The notes beneath the pieces are model-generated. The model searched no databases and was not told the origin of the DNA. It saw only the letters and a program-made list of their open reading frames with translations. The translations under genes and the position numbers were made by a program. A DNA stretch of 58,994 nt. Source: a virus. Location of the stretch: IMG/VR virus record IMGVR_UViG_3300033151_000226, positions 1 to 58,994 of that record, one strand, 5' to 3'. Positions 26,501 to 31,949 of the stretch are shown piece by piece; the first letter of the stretch is position 1; the number at the start of each line of letters is the position of its first letter.

Positions 26501-29500
26501 GGTGAAGTTGGCCGTACTGATCGACGCCATTTTCTTTGGAATAGCCCGGTCCATGGCTCCCGCTTCTTCTTTACTCCAAGCCTTTAAGAAACTATCCGGG
26601 ATCGGTGAGTCGTTCGGTTGCCCAAGGAACTCGGCCATAGACGATCGGTACTCGCTTGTTATGCCGTCCTCTTTTGGTGGGGCCGGTGGCATTTTCGCGC
26701 CTTCAAACAGATTGAAGTCGAAATTGCCAAACGGTTTGCTTTGGTTGCCATTTTCTAACCACTCTTTCAGGGCGGGTAGCGTGGTCATTGTGTGACCGGC
26801 GTATACCTGGGTGTCCTCAAAGCCTTCGCTGTAGTTGCGGAAGTAGGTTTCTTTTTCTTTGAATTGCTCGGCACCAATAATTATCTTGTGCTCGTCAAAC
26901 CTGCCAGTCTCGATATCTCGCTGGTCAACGATTGCAACACGCGGCCTGTCACTTGCCGCTTCCGGGCCCAGGAACACATCTACATGATCGCCGTCGTTGC
27001 CTTCGGTGCGTTTGATGTATCCGTAGTGGTCGACCATCGTTACTTGCCAGTCTTTGCCCTCGCGAGTGCTGCCGGACGGGTTCTCGATAGTGATATCAAA
27101 ACCGTGAAGGTTTACGTGGCCCTTCTTATAATTTCCTGCGTCCTTCTGGCCTTCGGTGGGTTCGGGTAGGTCATTGGTAGGCGACGTTGCCGCTTCGTGG
27201 GCCGCTTCGTTTAGATTTTCTTCGCCGTCACCAATTACGGGCGGGGATTTCTCCCCGCCTTCATTGACGAGATCTACTTCGGCTTGTTGCTGATCCCGTG
27301 TACGTGGTTGCTCCCTTCCTTCGCGCACTTGCCGCCGCTGTTCTTGCCCTGGTTCGCGTCCTGGACCCGGTGGTCGTTGTTCACCTTCCGGGATGGGGTC
27401 TTGCCGCCCTTCCTCTTGATCGGGTAGCCCGCTGTATTGTTGTCCATCATCTGTATCCTCTTGTGTTGCCACATCTTCAAGGGTTGTAGCGGAGCCCTGT
27501 TCTGTTGCCGGATCCCCGGTAAGATTTACCGTCTTACCTTCTTCGAGATCTTGGCCTTGTTTCTCTCTGGCACGCTGTTCAATAACGCGCCGCGCTTCTT
27601 TCGCAAGCTCCTCATGCGGGGAACGTTTCAGTTGTTCGAGTACGTGATCCGGGGCGATATCCATGGTATCGAGCAATTCATCATGGAGCCACTTGCGGGC
27701 ATTGACGCCGCGCTCTTTCAGGATATCCCAGGCTACTTGCCGGGCATTGTCGGATCTGGTTGGATCTGCCCACTCGTCGATAAGCTGCCGATCTTCCTGC
27801 TTCTCCAGGGAAGGCCGGATCTTCTTCATTCGTTTAGCGTCTGTCTCGCCGGTTATGCCACTTTCATTCGGTGAGAAGTTCTTAACATCACGATCGCGGA
27901 ACGTGTCTGCGATCATACCTGGCACTGACGCCGGGCCACCCATCATCATACCAACGCCAAAGGCCCAACCGATCCGGCCAAAGCCTTCACCAAACGTGGG
28001 GGCGTTCATTGTTTCGTCAATGTCGCCGCCAATGTGGGCCAGTTCTGTAACGGCTTCTGAACCACCTTCGGCCAAGGTGTTGATACCCAGTCCCTTCAAT
28101 CCCTTGATACCAATGGCCGCACGCTGGAACACGCCAAAGATGCGCTCTGGCACCACTTCGGCCAATGTCCTGAATACCATTTCTCTGGTTGCTTGTACGG
28201 GATCCTTACCGTCGTCGATCCGGGCCTTTACGTACTCGCCTGGTGCAACCATGGCGGCCATAACTGCTTCACCGGCCCATGGCAGCTTCGATACCGCACT
28301 GGCAAACATACCACTGGCCAGATATGGCAGGGAGTCCATTGCATCGGATCCCATTCGTAGAATGATATTCTCAGGACGTGAGAATCCCGCATGACGCATG
28401 TTGGTTGTTGCGGCTTCGTACAGATCCTTTGCAACCTGTTCGAGTGCCGGGTTCATGTTGTCCGGGTGATCGGCCGCCATTTGTGTGACGCCAGCTGCCC
28501 ACTCTTTGCCCATACCGGCATACTGCTGTACCCGGCCAAAGATCCAGTCCTTACCGTTTTTGAAGTCGGCCAATACTTCTTTTTGGAAGGCTTCTTCGTT
28601 CTCAACGCCGCGCTTACGCATTTCGAGCTTGCCCAGGTAGTCGGCCCACTGTTCATCTGAGAACATTGCCAGCATAGGATTACCGGCCATTTGCGGGGTT
28701 ATGTACTTGGTGAGATCGTTGAGCTGCGTTACGCGGGTTGCATACCGGGTAAATTCTTCGTCAGAGATCCGGCCAAGGTCCGGGTGTGAATAAATGGTAT
28801 CAGGGGCGAGTCCACGATCGACAAGAGCTTTCAATCCCTTGTGTCGCTTCTCCATGAGAGCGAAGGTTTCTGGTGTTTGTGTGACAGTGCCCTGGAACGG
28901 ACGGTCTACGCTGTAATCGTTCGGGCCGTCCAGTGCCGGGTTATCAGCACCATGGCGACGGGCGAAACGACTACGCGCCTGCGTGTCTGGTGTTGATGGG
29001 TTGATGGTAGTTTCTTGGCTGGCCGGCCACTTGATGCGATCGCCGTTATCGTCGAACTGTTCAATGCTTCCGGGCTCGTTGTCACCTTCCAGGAAGGCGT
29101 CGATTGCGGCTTCCTCGTTGTCGTATCCTGCGGTATTGACCATGTAACGCTGGCCATTATGGTCAAACGGGATGGTATCGCGCATTTCCACCCCTCGCGG
29201 GGCTGCGGTTGGCTGTTCTCGTTGGGCCGGTGCCTGCGGTGTGTTCAGATCGTAACTGTTGGCAATACCGGCGATATCCGGTTGTTCTAACTCTACGTGT
29301 TCTTCTTCTGCGGCCCTTACTGCTTCATCGGCCGTTGAATACGGATTTACCTTGCCAGCTTGTATATCAGATAGCGCGGCTTCAATCGCTTCATCGTCTG
29401 ATCCATAATCAATGCCGGTGTCTCTATCGAACCCAGGAACGTTGTACCACTTCCCATCTGGCCCTTGGGCCGTTTTGCTGAGTACCGTCGTGGTGGATCC

Positions 29501-29878
29501 ATCCTCGTTGGTTCGCTGCTTACCCTGCCTTACGGTTTCATCGTTATATTGCTGAGTGTAGCTCCGGTCCGGCTTCGGCTCCGCTGGCGTTACCTGGGAT
29601 CCAACATAGTCGGCAAAGCGTTCGCGGGAGTCTGTTGGGGGCTTGAACTCAAACCCTTGGCCTTCTGGTACCGTGCTCGGATCGTGCACAGGAATACCCG
29701 AATCCAAGATGTTGGTACGCTCATTGAACATATTGCGAAGCTCGGTTTCCCTTTCAGGTGTACCGGCCTTCGGTTTTAACTCCCGGTCATAGAAGCGATC
29801 CCGGACCGCTATTTTCTGATCGTAAGTTAAACCTTCCCAACGTTCGTCCTCTTGGATCTCCCGCCACGTACTCGCCAT
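11576..29878 (-). CDS. Giant polyvalent protein, 6,100 aa, likely ejected
   Basis: One frame of 18.3 kb. By residue: 1-330, low complexity with repeated acidic helices; about 490-640, Gly- and Ala-rich hydrophobic stretch that might touch membrane; 690-900, disordered; 905-1070, inorganic-pyrophosphatase-like (YGYIKRTEGNDGDHVDVF); 1475-1645, C5-cytosine-methyltransferase-like (ACPCTSF, LENP); 1850-2090, DpdA/TGT-like (FIDSGAYSAF, SDANRLRA); 2200-2330, disordered; 2340-2620, N6-adenine methyltransferase (EPAVGTGNFF, NPPFGN at about 2530); 3120-3730, SNF2-type helicase (VVGAGKTF near 3158, VDEAHE near 3321, QREGRIIRRG near 3700); 4130-4620, conserved polyvalent region (FIEEIQSDWHQ); 4790-5010, metallopeptidase-like (GHELAH near 4912); 5100-6100, a polyvalent-protein C-terminus resembling LPD38. 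The methyltransferase-helicase pair resembles P1 DarB. As the last late gene beside internal-type proteins, it is probably packaged and ejected. Domain limits are estimates. Confidence 0.9.
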   Translation of the reverse strand: MASTWREIQEDERWEGLTYDQKIAVRDRFYDRELKPKAGTPERETELRNMFNERTNILDSGIPVHDPSTVPEGQGFEFKPPTDSRERFADYVGSQVTPAEPKPDRSYTQQYNDETVRQGKQRTNEDGSTTTVLSKTAQGPDGKWYNVPGFDRDTGIDYGSDDEAIEAALSDIQAGKVNPYSTADEAVRAAEEEHVELEQPDIAGIANSYDLNTPQAPAQREQPTAAPRGVEMRDTIPFDHNGQRYMVNTAGYDNEEAAIDAFLEGDNEPGSIEQFDDNGDRIKWPASQETTINPSTPDTQARSRFARRHGADNPALDGPNDYSVDRPFQGTVTQTPETFALMEKRHKGLKALVDRGLAPDTIYSHPDLGRISDEEFTRYATRVTQLNDLTKYITPQMAGNPMLAMFSDEQWADYLGKLEMRKRGVENEEAFQKEVLADFKNGKDWIFGRVQQYAGMGKEWAAGVTQMAADHPDNMNPALEQVAKDLYEAATTNMRHAGFSRPENIILRMGSDAMDSLPYLASGMFASAVSKLPWAGEAVMAAMVAPGEYVKARIDDGKDPVQATREMVFRTLAEVVPERIFGVFQRAAIGIKGLKGLGINTLAEGGSEAVTELAHIGGDIDETMNAPTFGEGFGRIGWAFGVGMMMGGPASVPGMIADTFRDRDVKNFSPNESGITGETDAKRMKKIRPSLEKQEDRQLIDEWADPTRSDNARQVAWDILKERGVNARKWLHDELLDTMDIAPDHVLEQLKRSPHEELAKEARRVIEQRAREKQGQDLEEGKTVNLTGDPATEQGSATTLEDVATQEDTDDGQQYSGLPDQEEGRQDPIPEGEQRPPGPGREPGQEQRRQVREGREQPRTRDQQQAEVDLVNEGGEKSPPVIGDGEENLNEAAHEAATSPTNDLPEPTEGQKDAGNYKKGHVNLHGFDITIENPSGSTREGKDWQVTMVDHYGYIKRTEGNDGDHVDVFLGPEAASDRPRVAIVDQRDIETGRFDEHKIIIGAEQFKEKETYFRNYSEGFEDTQVYAGHTMTTLPALKEWLENGNQSKPFGNFDFNLFEGAKMPPAPPKEDGITSEYRSSMAEFLGQPNDSPIPDSFLKAWSKEEAGAMDRAIPKKMASISTANFTSMQESRATQLWNRLEKDLGRSPTWTEYWLAVRKKLNQGKQKELKQAATREETYFKGDLAEFTGKIEEQHGGMFEEVELLEGHLKGEKRWKKARQSDEALWEESNVTRTIKLPNGTAIKMQLKDTRGGANKTVVRSADGREVTGHLQWRDRAENWGDSRLEEWAESVLPKPEAEPEPATEPVPEAETEAGTIKEQLESFDTAPDSAIAYRPQFFVEWGGPKEGDNPHRFKVKSVQDAIDKWNDFRQQTGAGSRDLGTAKITDENGNLYVKIMYNGTLRDRADQKITPELAQTQAEGYKTKDVIFPAHEEKHFAKKHIGDQLLTSQQAAAQLEAWKREAKRIGREEDHSREVILSLFDTTGAWSQPYVDAGYDVIRYDIKDGDDLVRFMPTGDILDIHEAGKKVVGILAACPCTSFAVSGARWWKTQHDLKSSAMVEKKYGLWATDYFDTPLEYATTLVDVTKVIIEFTDPTFYVLENPIGRIATEANLPKPLLVFQPHHYGDPYTKTTQLWGEFNPALPTANVEATLGSLMHKLRGDVEEDKARRSQTPEGFAYAFFMANSTARDVEPVEGYTGTMREGDNVSGEFTPKVTADTVTTRSGQTLTFPDVRGLLFNAENDSGFGVGQKAKNDRNKLDRWLIDAAVEEARIRGDNMNRVTMAGISLNNVTIAEREGMSLYLFNVVDVADLFKVPAPAEPDVSTTQRILNDSQFVQGVYSFRSGASRPGDLSGYQKAGKAVGVALPELQGSATSQVIEMAKDGHPVFIDSGAYSAFKQSLAAYDKATTKAEKDAATALAELPFDELLARYEAIVESVGTGSKETLWIVAPDVVGKQARTIELQKEHMSALMRLAKKTNLIMPVQKGDGGFFEAVKHLGALFGDGNYVLGLPSQAEAMSPQDIENLFRNWHGPTPKAVHLLGIAANRKKLLDLKKVIEEYWPGNEAPVITSDANRLRANSKRIGEAVPAIRDRITEEKMGTAEFDDTEQMGADDIGHGWTPKQLKEYAGYIGVPLAELKVAIKQGTVQEMWDRHDILEDSAVMAAWRALHREAEYQSRGEARAEAVAQTEQPTTTDQGELFGDIKEGLGAILNTEETENEKTAERLGSEGKGALEGAPADDVPGTQEVEGSGTGTTGRSEPDSEGDRRADGGRVQPPRSVDGSTEQLPDTATGERGRGTTDGRPEVDAGTTGSPAGNERVPGRTGDSTDRTTGANAGSNYVITPSDELGSGGAKTKYKDNIKAIELLKDLEQTERMATPEEQRTLARYVGWGGIPQAFRHPSKGITKGWESEVPELEAVLTESELEAAGRSTTNAHFTSTDVIEGIYAGIRRLGFRGGRILEPAVGTGNFFGLLPETMRAKSRLVGVELDSITGRIAQQLYPQATVHAEKGFQEIPFQDNTFDLVIGNPPFGNYPITDMANRDISGWSIHNYFFGKAIKKVRPGGLVAMVISRHLMDKKVAKTRKYLESEADFLGAIRLPNTAFKENALTEVVTDIIFLQKRIPGEPSKSLNWTNVAEIPDALGGEDIVTNEYFARYPEMMLGTWQRSGSMYREDEPTLAPNEKRTLPNQIKSAVEMLPVRIYKVDTKARKRLEKPIPDAELQVDTTAKVHGYFESKGNVYQRLPDVVDPDGNTTFRSEPATLRNKKARDRMISGIRVRDSLNNLLKAEINPNSPPAALKLLRAQLNKHYNAFQKAHGYFHDQQNKLALRDDPDFPRLLALETDYSKPVSATVAKNTGQQVAASKAGKADIFKKAVAIPQTPPNHADSASDGLLISLNETGRANLERIAELTGNTEEEVAEELLEGGELFRDPKDGYVIRSEYLSGNVKRKLAEARAESETDSNMMENIKALAEVQPADIPAIEISSDMHSPWIPPDTMNEYLKDLTGWNTSYAYIPALGRWEGSQKAWAQAKPAAREYATQAVSLQRIIDHAIRGKEVKVTFKNDDGSTSVDAVATQEANAKRKELQEHFQEWLWKTPERRSMLVRHYNDNFNTQAKKKFDGSFLTFPGMNNSITLDPHQANGAWRLISDGYGLIDHVVGAGKTFLAIAAIMEKKRMGLVNKPMIVVPNHLVTQWAEDVAFLYPNANVLAATKQDFQKDNRRKFFARIATGDWDAVIVAHSSFSRIDTSPEDKAKQTAKQIRDLEISQAAVEVAAGKSDKSYKELQKKKESLQAKLEAHQSMIKTDDFMDWRELGVDDLVVDEAHEFKNLFYTTQHTRIAGLGDTKGSQKASDLYLKTEITREINGSQRGVTFLTGTPVSNTVAELYTMFRYVAPNLLRERNMDMFDGWAALFADIVSEAELDSTAQGYKMKERFRSFKNLPELLGIYRTFADQMTNEQLMKAHAEAGKRWPIPKIKGGKPENVIVERSAEQAEFMAQIVHRAENLPTRPGKGDDNMLTITYHARLAALDMRLIDPSLPDNPDSKTNVAVRNIKKTYDKWNADKGTQLVFIDLSTPKGTQKKEQREYRELLVKADSPNQTISKPAQKKLDRYSPDDVAALTSQFSVYDDMRAKLAVQGIPDNEIAFIHDYNTDVRKQLLFEQVRSGKIRILLGSTFKMGAGMNVQERLVALHHLDAPWKPADITQREGRIIRRGNSFFAKDPDGFEIEIKRYATESTYDSRMWQVQETKARYIMQLYVENPGRVMEDIGGEAANAAEMKAAASGNPYMLEQVELSQKINQLSLGETAHTRRRFDDEEEIMRLEKDGGPQGRYEERVDRMKRLVAVREANPLPDKFSLQVGANNYTKVGKAATAIESVVKGYVANKKRDPGTMPVKLFSYRGFDVSMAHSMWGNLEMYMSIEGKTVENVKSYTHIDSFSGEGALTRIKNRVSSYDEENPYAKHSLKEDTETLAVKREAIKKPYAQAEELKTARARYKVVMNLLSADSDKTPAADTEQDPQFHRKVPAGTDPFFSALVETVNQAEGMPKKGTAELYKTWLNGQQGLKRSKKTGEMVQTGGKFKAEEREWMGLDEWLDEQGSTTRKELQDFVAENQLELIEDQKGESLLTVSGEANFKHSPHGPDAAENYLTDLGAEGYEDYNYRHEGDKVIFKNLPHHVYREFAKLAYKNAGAVSYTIDTVSIDMLPTGAGVVEGPDGFYVQDEEMDIVTDSYSTEEEAITQVLNDENILNTGFPTKYANWQLPGGDKYKELILRIPVQKETVTRTTQKGFVEVREHKIRDFDPVRGGYETGEVDYFLITAHGEWSEQGYPTREEAEKHLTKPEATTVDVEKDAYKGQHFDERNIIVHIRFNTRTGPNGETILFIEEIQSDWHQAGRKKGYKSQEIPDGMVYEANGKWRLRAVHDPSVAFSTRELANTYYRSINKRSGVPDAPFKKGWNMLAMKRMIRYAAENGYDTIAWTTGQQQAERYDLSKHVKWITAKPKYKPGSGPGRVQSNLPEGSALRLDKHREWELEIGLMKGGIENIYPTDETLEDHVGKELAEKILEAEAARRAKKKELSSKLTDMEQAGASFTRVNKVTDELAEQIDLGTNGHMFSGLDLKVGGEGMKGFYDNILVKETNKFVKKWGGRVGEIEIPKQPGRSERGDLETRFENWMDENQMLDHQGDHFSHPDDILTNESISITPAQEGFLRDMSTDMIELDERMEDEGVALDPHQVTVQLMGMNNWAVTDGEGYTYEGGFNTKDEAEAAMDKMLHGGTSKQHALTITEDMYDAAMASFPMFAKNGLDLGFGAKVKRLVVGLGRITPATKQLEQAMARFLGVKVKTGTYRQVAAPTEVSGAVKAVQRVYGKKVVFFKATGDEHLNYPFNGVALPSDPKTIYVNIDNQNPFLGVTGHELAHTLEQTHPELWDQIVNVAMRHVQLGGLKKFSDKMREDTEDTARQEADDETQMFREMVANVVGDAFMDPVFIRELAKKDRNLFQRILDAIIDILKSFQKKVKARGMGSGKYFTDLGTMISDVQEILGQYEESQAETPPAGQDPMFQSEFTKRRSGDLEKQMLDANYDLKVAGDKVAQIGERLRFAKMFMAAPKKEQISMNLKLRRRVKELEADWENGTTVEPLRQVKLMQEIIKDPAVDRLEAEMESARAVSEKARERLHRQIALRNKLASQEPAFNRKYTEEQKEFMKKAGMKVQRRSLIDTFRGYMDIQWRESKRNLSDAIQHGLFDKFYGIKRAYRDYLDETETPAMDGYIAARLSTGSASVMRGILLHGAPEWRGGVISKVPGSRGLLDVFEPVKQELDDFLGWMIARRAERLMEEEKERNFDDTDIAAGLELANGTLERNGVTVQRKDLYEKVAEDFAEFKGRILDLAERAGLIDEETRPVWDKADWIPFYRVDNARQRGGIKFGKGMGLSHQTSGIRRLVGGESALSDPLGNIVMNFNHLIEASMKNLAVLETVDALDGTGALDKEGIKFNPKLIPRGGIKKMMLQDGIPEEILDMMGQLGVFDGIAKLWAMAEPAGKEVVKVMRDGKPEYYRVNDPMLLKSLTNVNIESLRGLFLPMRAAKTLLTTMITSEPGFMARNFTRDTLHAWVINEDHFIPIVDSVHGLYKSAKEEGGMLDMMFAGGSFQGGYINGTDPDASRKSIRVALRLKGYDNEYIQEHLDTVIDLTAGVWDRWRRVGDAVENANREAVYEAATKNGKERRQAIFEAKDLMDFSMHGSWAWIQMFNDMLPFFNARLQGLYKLGRSGAVPVPGLIAKEIAMRGMWIALASTALAALNSGDEDYEALEEWDKDAYWHLMPGTKFHTRIPKPFEVGVLYGTIPERMYRAAIGKDTPEKLFERMGHALMDTMAANPIPQIMRPAMEVFANESMFTGRPIEGMADRNKMKRSRYNASTSETMVAMGPFLELMGLSPKQGEFLVRGYMGTLGSYSLMAADVITREIMGRAPVPAMTARQLPVLGGFYRGSGPAWNTRYGTEMYEIHREVTELYGTVKAYEKQGDRESIEGLMDEDNRKQLKARKRIGKWARDRSKMRKAIDRIYRDPKMDPKAKREKINKIIERRNAQDAKAYKYFSPMFGRK
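22852..23223 (-). CDS. Gene nested out of frame inside the giant gene
   Basis: A 123-residue frame lies on the same strand as the giant gene but in another frame, over one of its disordered linkers. Its ATG has AGAGGA 8 bases upstream, a very good ribosome-binding site. The product is well mixed and helical (starting MKRQLRGWVAKARAHWKEHR; later GGYSHQEAWMEVRNNYLIL) and looks like a folded domain I associate with phage and polyvalent-protein families, with no known function. The giant frame here is only Gly, Thr, Glu and Arg repeats. This fits a real gene overprinted on a linker. The frame continues 10 codons upstream of the chosen start. Confidence 0.6.
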   Translation of the reverse strand: MKRQLRGWVAKARAHWKEHRPTMYLELKKSKDLEQALQDAANQTAREIDELMEGGYSHQEAWMEVRNNYLILPPESEDEEPLTEGQKLMQELQDLQQETNEYLDELGTVQIERPEPMPGQTMS

Positions 29879-29884
29879 TACCGC

Positions 29885-31051
29885 TTACCCCTCACCCATT
29901 GCAGCATCAAGTATCGCACCTATATCGTCGTTGTTTCCACCACCGCGCATTAACTCGCGTGCGTCGTCTTTGGCCCGCTGCATAGAGGAGTCTCTATCCT
30001 CGTCGTCGTATGAGTTTTCTGCATAGATCTTATACAGCTCCGCGGCAACCTTTCTCTCTGCTACAACCGGGTCAATGGCTCCGCGCTGTACCGCTATCTG
30101 ATAGGCTTCGAGTCGAACTTCGGCCGGGTTACGGCCTTCGTTCTCTGGCATTTGCAACAAGAGCTGGTTGATATCATCTACCGTGCGTTCTTTCTCGGTT
30201 GAAGGCGCTGGACCACCACGATAACCACTGCTGCGGCTTCCACGGACCCCGCCATAGCCACCACGGTTCTGGCCAATGTTGCCGTAACCGCTTAACCGAT
30301 TCACGATCTCTGGATTGGTAAAGGTTTGCATGAAGCCCTGGCGTAGCTGCTCCATGCTCTCAGCCTTGTGCACCTGCCCATCATCCATGGTAATGATGTA
30401 CCCGCCCGGTACGTCTGGATCCTCAGTCGTTGTGGTTCCAGGTGTGTTCGGGAAAAACTCGTCGTAGAAATCATCAAAGGCTTGCGGGCTGCCTGATATC
30501 TCTACCAGCTGATCTGCGTCTTGTGCACCACGAATCTTCTGTTGATCGTCGTACTGCTGTTCCTGCTGATTGGCAACCATACCGCCGATCTTGTCTCTGC
30601 GTTCGGCTGCCCGGTCGTTGTAGTCAACCGCTTTCATGCGCCCAGGGTGTTCCCTGTTGGCTATTTCTTCGTCACGACGGATCCCGGATATCCTGCCCGG
30701 CTGTGAAACTATGTCGGCTTGTTCGTCACGAGCGGCCCCGGATTCCTGTCTATCAATAACGTTCCGGTCGTTTTTCTTTGCATACTCGGAGCTCTCATCG
30801 TTACGGATCCCGCGCCTTGCCTTTTGCTCCCGCGCCCGCTGGTCGAAGTCCACGTTAGCTTGATCGTTCGGCCGTTCCATTTCTGACTGTTCATCCCGGC
30901 GTTCGGCTGAACGGATCTCGATCGGATCCAAGATCTCGTCAAGCATCTTGTCTCGATCAAAGGTGTAATCAGTCTGCCTGCTTTGATCGCGCATCTGTTT
31001 ACCGTTGTAGTAACCCCTGATTCCCAGTCCTGCGCCTGTTCCTGCACCCAT
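29885..31051 (-). CDS. Candidate internal virion protein, 388 aa
   Basis: The protein starts with a Gly-rich hydrophobic segment (MGAGTGAGLGIRGYYNG). It is followed by about 150 residues of highly charged helix rich in Arg, Asp, Glu and Gln, then a folded region (FDDFYDEFFPN, YIITMDDGQVHKAE), a Gly/Arg-rich linker and a C-terminal helical part. There are no enzyme motifs. The gene lies 6 bases before the giant gene, and its start shares a base with the previous stop (TAATG). Podoviruses often place internal, ejected proteins here, so I infer a scaffold or ejection partner of the giant protein. Confidence 0.6.
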   Translation of the reverse strand: MGAGTGAGLGIRGYYNGKQMRDQSRQTDYTFDRDKMLDEILDPIEIRSAERRDEQSEMERPNDQANVDFDQRAREQKARRGIRNDESSEYAKKNDRNVIDRQESGAARDEQADIVSQPGRISGIRRDEEIANREHPGRMKAVDYNDRAAERRDKIGGMVANQQEQQYDDQQKIRGAQDADQLVEISGSPQAFDDFYDEFFPNTPGTTTTEDPDVPGGYIITMDDGQVHKAESMEQLRQGFMQTFTNPEIVNRLSGYGNIGQNRGGYGGVRGSRSSGYRGGPAPSTEKERTVDDINQLLLQMPENEGRNPAEVRLEAYQIAVQRGAIDPVVAERKVAAELYKIYAENSYDDEDRDSSMQRAKDDARELMRGGGNNDDIGAILDAAMGEG

Positions 31052-31938
31052 TACGCTACCCTCCGTGACGATCCAAACAGGCCGTCATAATCTACATACA
31101 AGAACCCGTTTTCAGCTTCGTGGACGAATCCTGAATCAAGGTGTTCTTGGGCAATAACGCCAGTGGTTAAGCCCTTAATTCCGTGCTTCCTGGCCAGATC
31201 GTTCCAATCCCATGAATAAAGGTTGATACCGTTCCAGCTGCCAGTTTTAACAATGTTGTCTTTAAGGCGCCTGTCACTAAAAAAGCCAGCCGCCTTGCCC
31301 CAGGCACCTGCCCAGTCAATACCGCCAATAGTTTCACCCCAACCAGCTGCGTCTGAGGATCCGGTACCCCGCGTTCCAGCTGATTGCTTGAAGCGTGAAC
31401 CGGCCATATCTTGCATTGAGTTGCCAACTTGCCCGTATGAAGCCCTAACCCCCTGGCCGAGTGATGATTGAACACCCAACAATGAGTTATGAACACCAGA
31501 AAGCCGAGAGTATTTAAGCCCGGCCGAGTCTTGCCGGGCCTTGTTGCGGATCCCGGAATGTGCAGCTGATCGTTTGATAGCGTAGTCGCGTTCACTGTGG
31601 CCATAGGCACCATCGGTAGGTTTAATGCCATATCGCTTCATTTCGCGGCGCTCCATCCCTTGAGCTGAATCAAACGACGTGTTTATGTCCCCGGCGATCG
31701 CGTTGTAGTCCGGGGTAATGCCGTCGTCGATGTGACTCATCATATCGTCGTACACCGGATCGTAGCGCCCTTGCCAGTCGGCATACTGCTCTTTCGAGAA
31801 GTCCAGTCCCTCGCGTTGCAGGGCCAGTTCATCCTCCTGGATCCCGTAACCTTTCTTCCACTGCTTGTCGGCCCGCTTATCGGACTTGTGTTTCATTATG
31901 CCGCCGACTACGGCCGCGCCAATTGCTATCCATGGCAT
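31051..31938 (-). CDS. Virion protein with S74-type chaperone-like C-terminus
   Basis: The N-terminus is a hydrophobic helix (MPWIAIGAAVVGGIMKHK). A helical body of about 190 residues follows. From about residue 218 the sequence FFSDRRLKDNIVKTGSWNG, then YSWDW, GVIAQEH and YVDYDGL, matches the intramolecular chaperone (peptidase S74) domain known at the ends of tail spikes and in some internal phage proteins. The domain usually folds a trimer and may cut itself off. The catalytic Ser/Lys pair could be the SD..LK segment. Its place beside the giant gene suggests an internal or tail-tip component. Confidence 0.7.
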   Translation of the reverse strand: MPWIAIGAAVVGGIMKHKSDKRADKQWKKGYGIQEDELALQREGLDFSKEQYADWQGRYDPVYDDMMSHIDDGITPDYNAIAGDINTSFDSAQGMERREMKRYGIKPTDGAYGHSERDYAIKRSAAHSGIRNKARQDSAGLKYSRLSGVHNSLLGVQSSLGQGVRASYGQVGNSMQDMAGSRFKQSAGTRGTGSSDAAGWGETIGGIDWAGAWGKAAGFFSDRRLKDNIVKTGSWNGINLYSWDWNDLARKHGIKGLTTGVIAQEHLDSGFVHEAENGFLYVDYDGLFGSSRRVA

Positions 31939-31949
31939 GATTTCATCTC

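Noticed and set aside
27274-27480. Second nested frame in another linker of the giant gene
   Set aside because: The 68-residue product is low in complexity and has no ribosome-binding site, unlike the nested gene at 22852-23223.
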